Shown: positions 1 to 7,207, numbered from the stretch's first letter. The stretch: 16,540 bases of DNA from Clostridiales bacterium (GCA_012728025.1 JAAYFX010000077.1:1-16540), one strand, 5' to 3'. Program-made: numbers and translations. Notes: generated by a model not told the origin, from the sequence alone.

Positions 1-22
1 ATTATCTGCAAGTACAGTCCTT

Positions 23-50
23 CTATTTTACACTAAAATAGTTGTTTATT
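23..50 (+). terminator. AT-rich hairpin, possible terminator of an upstream gene
   Basis: A perfect inverted repeat, CTATTTTA (23-30) and TAAAATAG (34-41) with loop CAC, is followed by the T-rich TTGTTTATT. The stem is AT-only apart from its ends, so it would be a weak terminator; it could also be an operator. The gene it would serve lies outside the window. Confidence 0.35.
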
Positions 51-54
51 CAAC

Positions 55-83
55 TTGCCTGCCCAAAACAGCCGAAGTATAAG
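55..83 (+). promoter_or_regulatory. Candidate promoter of the SLH-protein gene
   Basis: TTGCCT (55-60) and TATAAG (78-83) are separated by 17 bases, matching 4/6 and 5/6 of the sigma-A boxes. It would give a leader of about 230 bases, in keeping with the structured elements seen before the start codon. A weaker TTATGG/TTTAAT pair ending at 179 is an alternative that would give a shorter transcript. Confidence 0.4.
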
Positions 84-179
84 GACAAAGCCTTTTGGTA
101 ATAATAACATAACGACAAAAAGCAACCACAAATGAGTACATTTATGTAATTTATGGCAGTTGTTTTTGCAGTTTTTAAT

Positions 180-292
180 CCCCGTCCTGCATTTTAGCAA
201 AAAGCGGGCGGGGAAGATGGTGCCTGTATCCCTTTCGGCCGGAACATCCGACCATAGGGCCTCGGGCAGAAAAATCGGCCCCCTTTAGGGGG
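180..292 (+). promoter_or_regulatory. Structured 5' leader, class not recognised
   Basis: Several helices can be drawn by hand. A GC-rich stem pairs 180-190 with 204-213 (one bulged T). TGCCTG (221-226) pairs with CGGGCA (263-268), CCCT (230-233) with AGGG (256-259), and CGGA (240-243) with TCCG (247-250). ATGGT (217-221) can also pair with ACCAT (251-255), crossing the first helices like a pseudoknot. A CCCCC/GGGGG hairpin (279-292) stands 9 bases before the ribosome binding site. This could be a riboswitch-like leader or an mRNA-stabilising structure for a highly expressed surface protein. I could not match it to a known riboswitch consensus. Confidence 0.4.
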
Positions 293-319
293 TACTAAAA
301 GAAGGAGGAGCTTTCTATT

Positions 320-2647
320 ATGAAATCTCTGAACAAAACTCTATCTCTGGTGCTTGTTCTCGTTATGGTTCTTGGGCTTTTCGGTGCTGCCGGAGCTGCA
401 TTTAAGGACCAGAACGAGGTCGGGTATACAGAGGCCGTCAACGTAATCAGCGGCATAGGCGCTATTAACGGTTATGAGGACGGCAGCTTTAGGCCCACAG
501 GAACCATAAGCCGCGAGGAGGCAGCAAAGATGGTGACCTACGCCATTTTAGGCTCAAACCTCGCTTCCAGACTTTCTGTTACATCCACAGGCTTTACGGA
601 TGTTAGTTCCGACCGCTGGTCTGCCCCTTACATTTCCTATTGTGTAAGCCGTGGCATCATCAACGGCATGGGAGACGGCAGCTTTGACCCCACAGGAGAA
701 GTAACCGGATACCAGATAGCGAAAATGCTCCTTTGTGCCATAGGCTATGGCAAAAGGGATGAGTATGTAGGTAATTCTTGGGAGCTTAACACCGCCATTG
801 ACGCTAACAAATACGGTGTTTTCACAGGCTCCAAGGCCAAGCTTTACAACAACCCCGCAACTCGTGAGGAAACCACTCTTTATGTGTTCAACGCTCTTAC
901 AGGCAATAAGGCAGTTCAGGTGGATTATGATAAAACCCGTGATAAGTATGATTCCACAGGAAACAAAACCATAGGCGACGAGCTTTATAACTTAAAGTCT
1001 GTTGACAATAGTTTTGACGACTTTGGCCGCCCTGCCTCTGTTTGGACCTTTGGCCAAAACGACAAGAAAATCTCTGCCGTTATTGAAAAGCCTGTGGCCA
1101 CCTTTACAAAAGGCTTTACCAGCGGTGAGCTTTACAAGGCTCTGGGTGTTGCCGCCAGTGATATTACCGTTATTACAAACAGCGAAAATGCACAGACCAA
1201 CTCTGATAAGGTAAGCTCTGTTAAAAACGGCAGTGCGCAATATGCTGACAATGGCATTATAACTGAAATATATAAGACAAGCAATACCCCTTCCTATCTT
1301 GCAGTGCAAATAATTCCCAGCTTTGCAAAGCTTGATAATGTCAGCTCCACTAAGGCAAGTGCAATAAAGGGAGCTTTTGACACCTACACCATAGGCAGTT
1401 TAAGCGGCGATGTTTTCACCACTGTTGTGGACGCTCAGGATGATGTTGACACCGCTATTATAAAGGGCGAAGTCTCCAAGGGCGACATGGTTCTTTATTA
1501 TCAAGACGGAGAGGGCAATCTTTACATAGAGTCCGCAGGCACCATCAGCGGTATGCTCACCTCTATAAACTATAAGGGCATTGTTACCATTGACGATGTT
1601 CAGACCGAAAAAGCCGCCGCCTTCGCCGGTGACCCTCTTGCAATCAATGTCAAGCAGGAGCAAAGCTTCTATGTTGACTCCTTTGGCTATATCCTCGGTG
1701 TTAAGAAGGCCGCTGCCGAGTCTGCAAAAATCGCCATGGTTCTTGGCACAGACAGTTTCAGCGAAATAAAAGATGGAAAACTTGTCACCTCTTACTCCGC
1801 TGTTATAGCAGACCTTGAGGGAGCAGTTACCACCGTTTCCACAGATAAGGACAGCTTTGACCTTAACCTTGCCGGAACAGTCTGCGATTACAGCATCAGC
1901 AGCACCGGAGTATACAGCTTTGTAGCCTCCTCCGAAGATGTTGCAGTATCATCTATTACCAACAACTCCGCAGTTCTCAATGCCGGCACTCTTTATGCCA
2001 ACAGCTTAACAAAGTTTGTGGTCGTTGATTACAAAACAGACGAAAAGGGTCTAAGAGTTCCTGCGGGAACCGTAAGTGTATACACCGGTATAGCCAATGC
2101 CCCCAGCTTCCCAACTCTGAGCAAAACCTTTGCCCTAGACCTTCTTCCTGTTGGCTCTCCTGACGAGGTTGCCGAGATTGTCTACATTTTCGACGACGTG
2201 CAGGCCGCTTCCTCTGACAGCTATGTCTATGTTATAGGCAGCTATACTCAGACCGCCGCCGGCTATGTCTATGATACCATTGTAAAGGGTCAGGCAGGTA
2301 CCATCACCGTTTCCGATAACACAAGCCTTAATGCAAAAACCCTTTACAGTGAGATTAAGCTTACAGGAACTACCGTCACCGTGGCAACTGCCGCTACCAC
2401 CAATATCGATAAGGTTGGAAATGTCGGCGGCCTGCTGTTTACCAGTGACTCCGATAACTACGGTTTTGCCGGAAAAACCATCTCCAACGATGTTCCCGTA
2501 TTTACCATTAATACAACAAGCTCCGCTGTTACAGTTTCCACCGGTGCTGACCTTTCTGCTCCGGCTGTTTCGGAGGATGCCATCCACATTGTTTACAGCA
2601 GTGCCAACCCCAATGCTGTCGCCGCAATCTACATTGTAGTTGCCTAA
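320..2647 (+). CDS. Secreted S-layer-homology (SLH) domain protein
   Basis: This 775-residue protein is probably exported and attached to the cell wall. Residues 1-26 form a signal peptide (Lys near the N-terminus, a Leu/Val-rich core, then AGAA). SLH motifs follow at about 27-77, with the hallmark GYEDGSFRPTG then SREEAAKM, and about 91-141, with GMGDGSFDPTG. A degenerate third copy lies at about 147-194 (NPATREE). SLH domains bind secondary cell-wall polysaccharide. The remaining 580 residues are rich in Ser, Thr, Val and Asp, look like beta-structured surface domains, and have few cysteines; I recognise no catalytic motif. The ATG follows AAGGAGGAG at 302-310. It may be an S-layer subunit or another surface protein. 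The gene stands alone between a long leader and a strong terminator, which fits high expression. Confidence 0.9.
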   Translation: MKSLNKTLSLVLVLVMVLGLFGAAGAAFKDQNEVGYTEAVNVISGIGAINGYEDGSFRPTGTISREEAAKMVTYAILGSNLASRLSVTSTGFTDVSSDRWSAPYISYCVSRGIINGMGDGSFDPTGEVTGYQIAKMLLCAIGYGKRDEYVGNSWELNTAIDANKYGVFTGSKAKLYNNPATREETTLYVFNALTGNKAVQVDYDKTRDKYDSTGNKTIGDELYNLKSVDNSFDDFGRPASVWTFGQNDKKISAVIEKPVATFTKGFTSGELYKALGVAASDITVITNSENAQTNSDKVSSVKNGSAQYADNGIITEIYKTSNTPSYLAVQIIPSFAKLDNVSSTKASAIKGAFDTYTIGSLSGDVFTTVVDAQDDVDTAIIKGEVSKGDMVLYYQDGEGNLYIESAGTISGMLTSINYKGIVTIDDVQTEKAAAFAGDPLAINVKQEQSFYVDSFGYILGVKKAAAESAKIAMVLGTDSFSEIKDGKLVTSYSAVIADLEGAVTTVSTDKDSFDLNLAGTVCDYSISSTGVYSFVASSEDVAVSSITNNSAVLNAGTLYANSLTKFVVVDYKTDEKGLRVPAGTVSVYTGIANAPSFPTLSKTFALDLLPVGSPDEVAEIVYIFDDVQAASSDSYVYVIGSYTQTAAGYVYDTIVKGQAGTITVSDNTSLNAKTLYSEIKLTGTTVTVATAATTNIDKVGNVGGLLFTSDSDNYGFAGKTISNDVPVFTINTTSSAVTVSTGADLSAPAVSEDAIHIVYSSANPNAVAAIYIVVA

Positions 2648-2673
2648 GAAAGATTTGCCCGTAATGTAATTTA

Positions 2674-2730
2674 AGCTGTAAAAACAGCTATCGCCCCCTG
2701 CTAGAATCTAGCAGGGGGCGATTTTTCTTT
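2674..2730 (+). terminator. Strong Rho-independent terminator after the SLH gene
   Basis: A 16-base perfect inverted repeat (2690-2705 and 2707-2722, ATCGCCCCCTGCTAGA and its complement) is followed by TTTTTCTTTT. A small hairpin, AGCTGT/ACAGCT with an AAAA loop (2674-2689), stacks directly before it. The gap to the convergent nadA stop is only a few bases, so the stem may also stop transcription from that side, although the minus-strand U-tract is interrupted. Confidence 0.93.
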
Positions 2731-2734
2731 TGGC

Positions 2735-3637
2735 TTATATATTCACCATTTTTTCCAAGCTGCTTCTGGCCTTGTCCATCTCATCTTTGTCTAGGATAAT
2801 TTCATGCTCCATATTCTCTAAAGATGATAAGAGGTTGGGTAGGCTAATCTTTTTCATATCAGGACACAAGAATTCGCCTGTCATGGGATAAAATTTCTTT
2901 TCGGAAAACTGGGCCGAAAGCTTTTCCGCAATGGTCACCTCGGTGCCTATTATAAATTCATGGGCATGGGATTTTTCCGCCGCTTCCAGTATGCCGGAGG
3001 TGCTGCCTATATAATCGGCGTATTTTAAAACCTCAGGGCGGCACTCGGGATGGGCCAAAACCTGTGCATTGGGGTGGGCCTTTTTTGCGGCGAGTACGTC
3101 TTTTTCACGAACCGTATTGTGTATTGGGCAGTGCCCCTCGTATAAAATTATCTCCTTCTCCGGAACCTTTGAGGCAATATAAGCGCCGAGGTTACAGTCG
3201 GGTATGAAAATAATCTTTTTATTGGGCAAAGAACGCACAATCTTCTCGGCTGAGGAGGAGGTGCAGCAAATATCGCTTTCCGCCTTCACCGCCGCCGAGG
3301 AATTGACATAGCAAACCACAGCCGCATCAGGATATTCATGCTTTAGCCGCCTTACATCCTCCGGCTTTATCATATCCGCCATGGGACATCCCGCATCAGG
3401 TACGGGAAGCAGGACGGTTTTTTCGGGGCTTAATATCTTGGCGCTTTCCGCCATAAAGCGGACGCCGCACATAACAAGAAGCTTTTCTTCGGATGCTCCA
3501 GCTCTTTTTGCCAGCTCAAAGGAGTCGCAGACATGGTCTGCAACCGCCTGAATGTCCAAGCTTTGATAATAATGGGCCAGAATAAGAGCGTTTTTTTCAT
3601 GTTTCAGCTCAATAATCCTTTTTTGCAGCTCATTCAT
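2735..3637 (-). CDS. nadA: Quinolinate synthase A
   Basis: NadA condenses iminoaspartate with dihydroxyacetone phosphate to make quinolinate, the NAD precursor, using an oxygen-sensitive [4Fe-4S] cluster. The 300-residue length and the motifs AHYYQ (21-25), MCGVRFMAE (56-64), NSS (112-114), HPEC (196-199) and GSTSG (211-215) are typical. The cluster ligands are probably C84 (in GCPMADM), C170 (in EGHC) and C258 (in FLCPDM), whose spacing of 86 and 88 residues is that of other NadA proteins. The start follows AAGGAGG. NadA usually sits with nadB and nadC, but neither is in this window. Its neighbours are an Rrf2 regulator and cysK, all on the minus strand, which suggests a shared Fe-S or sulfur context rather than an NAD operon. 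Confidence 0.96.
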   Translation of the reverse strand: MNELQKRIIELKHEKNALILAHYYQSLDIQAVADHVCDSFELAKRAGASEEKLLVMCGVRFMAESAKILSPEKTVLLPVPDAGCPMADMIKPEDVRRLKHEYPDAAVVCYVNSSAAVKAESDICCTSSSAEKIVRSLPNKKIIFIPDCNLGAYIASKVPEKEIILYEGHCPIHNTVREKDVLAAKKAHPNAQVLAHPECRPEVLKYADYIGSTSGILEAAEKSHAHEFIIGTEVTIAEKLSAQFSEKKFYPMTGEFLCPDMKKISLPNLLSSLENMEHEIILDKDEMDKARSSLEKMVNI

Positions 3638-3782
3638 TTTATAGTCCTCCTTTTCCCAAATCCAAAAGGGTCAAAATAAATCTTATAGTAAAATGCCTGT
3701 ATCTTTAAGAGTGTATCCCCAGTCTTTAAGGTCTATGCCCTGCTTTCTAAAGGGTTTACATCATTCTTTTTACATCTGCATA

Positions 3783-3805
3783 ATTCATATTAATCTAGTA
3801 TGAAT
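3783..3805. promoter_or_regulatory. Dyad at the nadA transcription start, possible operator
   Basis: ATTCATA (3783-3789) and TATGAAT (3799-3805) form a perfect 7-base inverted repeat with a 9-base spacer. It begins just past the -10 box and covers the expected start of transcription, a repressor-like position. The adjacent Rrf2 protein, or an NAD-type repressor encoded elsewhere, could bind it; the sequence does not decide. Confidence 0.4.
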
Positions 3806-3809
3806 ATAA

Positions 3810-3837
3810 AGTATAGACTATTTCACCGAAAAGTCAA
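3810..3837 (-). promoter_or_regulatory. Promoter of nadA
   Basis: On the minus strand TTGACT (3837-3832) and TATACT (3815-3810) are 16 bases apart. This gives a leader of about 165 bases before nadA and makes nadA a separate transcription unit from rrf2, which ends only nine bases upstream of the -35 box. Confidence 0.65.
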
Positions 3838-3845
3838 GAGCTGTT

Positions 3846-4319
3846 CTATTCTTTTTGTTTAGTAAGTTCTGCCCCATCGGCCAAAGGTTTGGCCCCGTCC
3901 TCTTGGTTTTGCCTTGCCTTCTCCGCAAGGTCGGCTAGGGTGATATTATCTAAAACCTCGTTTACCGCATCATATACCTGCTGCCAAACTTCCAGAGTTA
4001 CACATTTATTGTGGCGCTGGCACTGGTTATCTAAGTCGTCCATGCAGGCCACCGGCGCAAGGCTTCCTTCTATCTGCTTTATTATCATGCCAACAGTGTA
4101 TTCCTCTGCCGGTCGTGCCAGCTTATATCCTCCCTGAGAGCCACGGCAGCTTTTAACATAACCGGCTCGGTTTAGGGAAGAAATTATCTGCTCCAGATAC
4201 TTTCCCGAAATACCTTGACGCTCAGAGATACTTTTTATCGTTAGGTATTGGTCGCCGTCGTTAAGGGCAAGCTCCAGCATAAGGCGAAGGGCATAGCGCC
4301 CCCTTGTTGAAATTTTCAT
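3846..4319 (-). CDS. Rrf2-family transcription regulator, likely Fe-S binding
   Basis: A 157-residue winged-helix repressor of the IscR/CymR/NsrR superfamily. The N-terminal domain begins with the family signature KISTRGRYALRLMLELA, followed by the helix-turn-helix around ISERQGISGKYLEQI (31-46) and the wing GSQGGYKLARP (60-70). Cysteines C92, C100 and C106 resemble the cluster-binding cysteines of IscR, so it probably senses Fe-S status or, CymR-like, cysteine supply. The final 20 residues are a polar tail. It lies directly downstream of cysK, as CymR-type genes often do, and upstream of nadA. Its own promoter spacer is filled by a perfect dyad, which suggests autoregulation. Which member of the superfamily it is cannot be settled here. 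Confidence 0.93.
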   Translation of the reverse strand: MKISTRGRYALRLMLELALNDGDQYLTIKSISERQGISGKYLEQIISSLNRAGYVKSCRGSQGGYKLARPAEEYTVGMIIKQIEGSLAPVACMDDLDNQCQRHNKCVTLEVWQQVYDAVNEVLDNITLADLAEKARQNQEDGAKPLADGAELTKQKE

Positions 4320-4348
4320 AAAAGCCTACCTTCCTTTCCCGTTCTTTC

Positions 4349-4377
4349 ATTTTACCATTTGTTTAAATGGATTTCAA
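4349..4377 (-). promoter_or_regulatory. rrf2 promoter with a dyad filling its spacer
   Basis: On the minus strand TTGAAA (4377-4372) and TAAAAT (4354-4349) are exactly 17 bases apart. The spacer holds the perfect inverted repeat CCATTTGTTTAAATGG (4355-4370, plus-strand reading). A repressor bound there would block RNA polymerase, the usual arrangement for an autoregulated Rrf2 gene, and the CC-ATT/AAT-GG pattern resembles CymR-type boxes. Confidence 0.6.
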
Positions 4378-4424
4378 GAAGGCCTAGGGCATAAGCTTTG
4401 CCGCCATGGGCTTTCGGCCTGAGA

Positions 4425-5357
4425 TTACTCGGAAAATAGAGGGGTGGATAAATAGCGCTCTCCTGCGTCCGGAAGGATTGCCACTATGGTTTTTCCCTTA
4501 TTTTCGGGTCTTTTTGCAAGCTCTGTGGCCGCCCAAACAGCCGCTCCGGAGGAAATGCCTATAAGAAGTCCCTCAGTTTTTGAAAGCTTTTTCCCCACAG
4601 CAAAGGCATCCTCACTTTTAACCTTTATGATTTCATCATATATATCGGTGTTCAAAACCTCCGGCACAAAGCCCGCTCCTATCCCCTGAATTTTATGGGC
4701 TCCGGCCTTTCCTTCGGATAGCACAGGCGAATCGAAAGGCTCAACGGCAACAATCTTAATGTCGGGTTTTTGCTCCTTCAAAAACTCCCCCGCTCCTGTT
4801 ATTGTGCCGCCGGTTCCTACGCCGGCAACAAGAATATCCACAGTTCCGCCGCTATCCTGCCAGATTTCCGGTCCTGTGGTTTCCCTGTGCACCTTGGGAT
4901 TTGCAGGGTTTGTAAACTGTCCGGAGATAAAGCTTTTGGGAATCTCCCGAGCTAATTCTTGGGCCTTGTCTATTGCGCCCTGCATCCCCTTTGCCCCTTC
5001 GGTAAGAACAAGCTCGGCACCATAGGCACGAAGAAGATTTCTGCGCTCAAGGCTCATGGTTTCCGGCATGGTGAGTATTATTCTATATCCTCGGGCAGCC
5101 GCTACGGAGGCAAGGCCTATGCCTGTGTTGCCGCTGGTTGGCTCAATAATAACGGAGTCTGCCTTTAAAATCCCCCTTGCCTCGGCATCATCCAGCATGG
5201 CCTTGGCAACCCTATCTTTAACGCTGCCCGCCGGATTAAAATATTCAAGCTTTGCCACAAGTTTTGCTTTTAGCCCTTCCTTTTTTTCATAGTTTGAAAG
5301 CTCTAAAAGGGGGGTTTTTCCTATAAGCTCCGTAAGGCTTTTATAAATGTTTGACAT
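4425..5357 (-). CDS. cysK: Cysteine synthase A (O-acetylserine sulfhydrylase)
   Basis: This 310-residue PLP enzyme makes cysteine from O-acetylserine and sulfide. Visible signatures are the PLP lysine K47 in NPAGSVKDR, the substrate loop TSGNTG (74-79), the phosphate-binding loop GTGGT (181-185), and GISSGA (267-272). Length and order match CysK; cystathionine beta-synthase-like relatives are less likely. The start used is the ATG at 5357, preceded by GGAGG with an 8-base gap. An in-frame TTG at 5372 overlaps that ribosome binding site and is unlikely to be used. The gene is divergent from the PatB-type lyase, so synthesis and breakdown of cysteine-type thiols face each other. The downstream rrf2 may be partly co-transcribed, as no clear terminator lies between. 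Confidence 0.96.
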   Translation of the reverse strand: MSNIYKSLTELIGKTPLLELSNYEKKEGLKAKLVAKLEYFNPAGSVKDRVAKAMLDDAEARGILKADSVIIEPTSGNTGIGLASVAAARGYRIILTMPETMSLERRNLLRAYGAELVLTEGAKGMQGAIDKAQELAREIPKSFISGQFTNPANPKVHRETTGPEIWQDSGGTVDILVAGVGTGGTITGAGEFLKEQKPDIKIVAVEPFDSPVLSEGKAGAHKIQGIGAGFVPEVLNTDIYDEIIKVKSEDAFAVGKKLSKTEGLLIGISSGAAVWAATELAKRPENKGKTIVAILPDAGERYLSTPLFSE

Positions 5358-5397
5358 AGCTGTTACCTCCAATTAATATAATGCATATATATTTTAT

Positions 5398-5426
5398 ATG
5401 GTATTTGCTGGCTTGTCTTTTGTCAA
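5398..5426 (-). promoter_or_regulatory. Promoter of cysK
   Basis: A perfect TTGACA (5426-5421, minus strand) lies 17 bases from TACCAT (5403-5398). The 25 bases between the -10 box and the ribosome binding site are almost pure A/T around an ATGCAT palindrome, a possible binding site for an Rrf2-type regulator. Confidence 0.6.
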
Positions 5427-5468
5427 TATTGATTTGCTAAACAGATACGCAGATACGATGAATGGGTA

Positions 5469-5497
5469 TTGACAGGAAAAGTCCTTTGGCATATTCT
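5469..5497 (+). promoter_or_regulatory. Promoter in front of the rrf2 remnant
   Basis: A perfect TTGACA (5469-5474) and TATTCT (5492-5497) are 17 bases apart on the plus strand. It would have driven the rrf2 relic that follows, and today could read on into the PatB-type lyase gene if the hairpin at 5719-5750 does not stop it. Confidence 0.5.
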
Positions 5498-5547
5498 TTT
5501 ATATGTATAGCAACTAGGAAGTCCTCTCGGAAAGTGAAGTGTTTTAG

Positions 5548-5691
5548 CTGAGAATACCTGCCAAGGGACATTATGCTCTTGCCGCCACAGTAAACATGGC
5601 CAAAAGTTATAATTCGGGGGAACACGTTACCCTTATAAGTATATCAGAGAGGCTTGGTATCTCCAAGATATATCTTGAATGTAAGGCATAA
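5548..5691 (+). pseudogene. Decayed 5' fragment of a second Rrf2-family regulator gene
   Basis: Reading the plus strand from 5548 gives about 47 codons that align with the N-terminus of Rrf2 proteins. The first part reads LRIPAKGHYALAATVNMA, and further on comes SISERLGISKIYLE, which matches SISERQGISGKYLE of the intact neighbour at 3846-4319. The frame then ends at TAA after YLECKA, just where the recognition helix should continue. The start codon seems changed to CTG, a stop (TAG) lies directly before it, and usually conserved residues are altered (Ser to Pro, Arg to His). No continuation was found in the other two frames up to the next gene. It is best read as a truncated, decaying gene; a functional short peptide is unlikely. 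The rest of 5358-5803 holds only promoters and a hairpin. Confidence 0.75.
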
Positions 5692-5718
5692 GTCTCTGGG
5701 ATTTGGTTCTTGAAGCAA

Positions 5719-5750
5719 AAAACATAAGTCTGACGAGGGGCTTATGTTTT
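5719..5750 (+). terminator. Hairpin upstream of the patB-like gene (terminator or attenuator)
   Basis: AAAACATAAG (5719-5728) and CTTATGTTTT (5741-5750) make a perfect 10-base stem with a 12-base loop, followed by ATATT. The U-rich 3' arm gives it terminator character. It stands 54 bases before the start codon of the lyase gene, so it may end the old rrf2 transcript or attenuate read-through. Confidence 0.45.
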
Positions 5751-5803
5751 ATATTCAGATTGATGTGCGGATACAGATAAAAGCAGGTTTTGGAGGTTTT
5801 ATT

Positions 5804-6982
5804 ATGGCTTTTAATTTCGATGAGCTTATAGACAGAAAAAACACCGATTCAATAAAATATGATTTGATTGATAGGCTGGGTATGCCAAAGGATACCCTCC
5901 CCCTTTGGGTGGCGGATATGGACTTTAAAGCTCCGGACTGTGTTATAAACGAGCTGGTGGAAAAAAGCCGCCATGGTATTTTTGGCTATTCGGAAAGCGG
6001 AGAAGATTACTTCGAGGCTTTGGATTCTTGGTTTAGAAAGCGGCATGGCTGGCAAATTCATGAATCATGGCTTGTAGAAACCGCCGGAGTGGTAAACGCT
6101 GTGGCAACGGCAATCCGTGCCCTGACGGAAAAGGGGGACTTTGTTCTTATCCAGCAGCCGGTTTATCATCCCTTTGCCGAATCTATCCGTTTAAACGACA
6201 GAAGGCTTTCCGTAAATGAGCTTATCTATGAAAACGGCAGGTATTCCATAGACTTTGCCGATTTTGAGGAAAAAATTATTAATGATAAGGTGAAGCTTTT
6301 CATCCTGTGCAGCCCCCACAATCCTGTGGGCAGGGTCTGGACTCGTGATGAGCTTATAAAAATGGGAGACATTTGCCTGCGCCATGGCGTTATCGTGCTT
6401 TCCGATGAAATCCATATGGATTTTATATACTCCGGAAACAGGCATCATGTCTTTTCGTCTTTAAGGCCGGAATATGAGGACATCTCCATAATTTGCACAG
6501 CTCCCTCTAAAACTTTTAATCTGGCGGGGCTTCATATTTCAAACATTTTCATAGCCGACGAAACTATGCGGGAAACTTTTAAAAGGGAAATTTCCAGAAG
6601 CGGCTTTAGTCAGCTTGGCATTATGGGCATGATAGCCTGTCGTGCGGCCTATGAGGGCGGCGGACAATGGCTTGACGAGCTTATGGTTTATCTGGGCAAA
6701 AACCTTGAGTTTTTAAGGGGCTTTATAAAAGAAAAGCTTCCCGAAGTAAGGCTTGTGGAGCCGGAGGGAAGCTATCTTGTCTGGCTGGATTTTAAAGCCT
6801 TGGGACTTAGTCAGGAAGAACTTGACGACCTGATTGTTCAAAAGGCTCATCTCTGGCTAAACAGCGGCACAATTTTCGGCTCCGGTGGAGAGGGCTTTCA
6901 AAGGCTTAATATAGCCTGCCCTCAAAAAACCTTGGAAGCGGCTCTTGTTCGTCTTGAAACAGCCATAAAATCTTTAAGATAG
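5804..6982 (+). CDS. PLP-dependent C-S lyase of the MalY/PatB type
   Basis: A 392-residue fold-type I aminotransferase-like enzyme that most likely splits C-S bonds in cystathionine or cysteine, releasing a thiol or sulfide, pyruvate and ammonia. Family marks are LPLWVADMDF (32-41), GIFGYS (58-63), QPVYHPF (118-124), CSPHNPVGRVW (169-179), SDEIHMDF (200-207), the PLP lysine K236 in APSKTFNLAG, and R367 in RLNIACP, which should hold the substrate carboxylate. The start used is the ATG at 5804, with GGAGG seven bases before it. A longer frame opens at 5744, but that ATG lies inside a hairpin and has no ribosome binding site. The gene is divergent from cysK. A true aminotransferase role is the main alternative; the VADMDF and SDEIHMDF signatures favour the lyase. 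Confidence 0.9.
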   Translation: MAFNFDELIDRKNTDSIKYDLIDRLGMPKDTLPLWVADMDFKAPDCVINELVEKSRHGIFGYSESGEDYFEALDSWFRKRHGWQIHESWLVETAGVVNAVATAIRALTEKGDFVLIQQPVYHPFAESIRLNDRRLSVNELIYENGRYSIDFADFEEKIINDKVKLFILCSPHNPVGRVWTRDELIKMGDICLRHGVIVLSDEIHMDFIYSGNRHHVFSSLRPEYEDISIICTAPSKTFNLAGLHISNIFIADETMRETFKREISRSGFSQLGIMGMIACRAAYEGGGQWLDELMVYLGKNLEFLRGFIKEKLPEVRLVEPEGSYLVWLDFKALGLSQEELDDLIVQKAHLWLNSGTIFGSGGEGFQRLNIACPQKTLEAALVRLETAIKSLR

Positions 6983-7125
6983 GCACCGCACCTATGCCTC
7001 CAATATAAAAATGCAAAAGGTTTCTACGACGCTAAACAGGATTTTCCCCACCATCCCCAGCTGTAAAATCATAAGCTTTTCTTAGCACAGCCCTCCAAAT
7101 TTAGCAAATAAACTTCATTGTGTTA

Positions 7126-7153
7126 TTGACATATGTCATATTCCATGTATAAT
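7126..7153 (+). promoter_or_regulatory. Consensus promoter of the MBL-mrp operon
   Basis: Perfect TTGACA (7126-7131) and perfect TATAAT (7148-7153) are separated by 16 bases. A promoter this close to consensus usually needs repression, which fits the repeats laid over it. Confidence 0.85.
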
Positions 7154-7178
7154 AAGGTTGTTAATGGCATATGTCATA
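7127..7178. repeat. Two operator-like repeats flanking the -10 box
   Basis: TGACATATGTCATA (7127-7140) overlaps the -35 box and the spacer; its first 12 bases are a perfect palindrome. TGGCATATGTCATA (7165-7178), differing at one base, lies just past the expected transcription start. The copies begin 38 bases apart and straddle the -10 box, an arrangement expected for a dimeric repressor with two cooperative sites. The regulator is not identifiable in this window. Confidence 0.7.
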
Positions 7179-7207
7179 AATGAAAATGAGGCAGGAGGTG
7201 AAAAGCT

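Noticed and set aside
180..292. Fluoride, c-di-GMP or guanidine riboswitch in the SLH leader
   Set aside because: I compared the recalled consensus features of each class and none fitted well.
2135..2587. Minus-strand open frame of 150 codons inside the SLH gene
   Set aside because: It is opposite a continuous real gene and has no recognisable motif.
4378..4424. Terminator between cysK and rrf2
   Set aside because: Only AGGCC/GGCCT can pair across a long loop, and there is no U-tract after it.
5437..5625. Minus-strand open frame of 62 codons between cysK and the lyase
   Set aside because: The plus strand here shows Rrf2 similarity, the minus frame has no motif or ribosome binding site, and it runs across two promoters.
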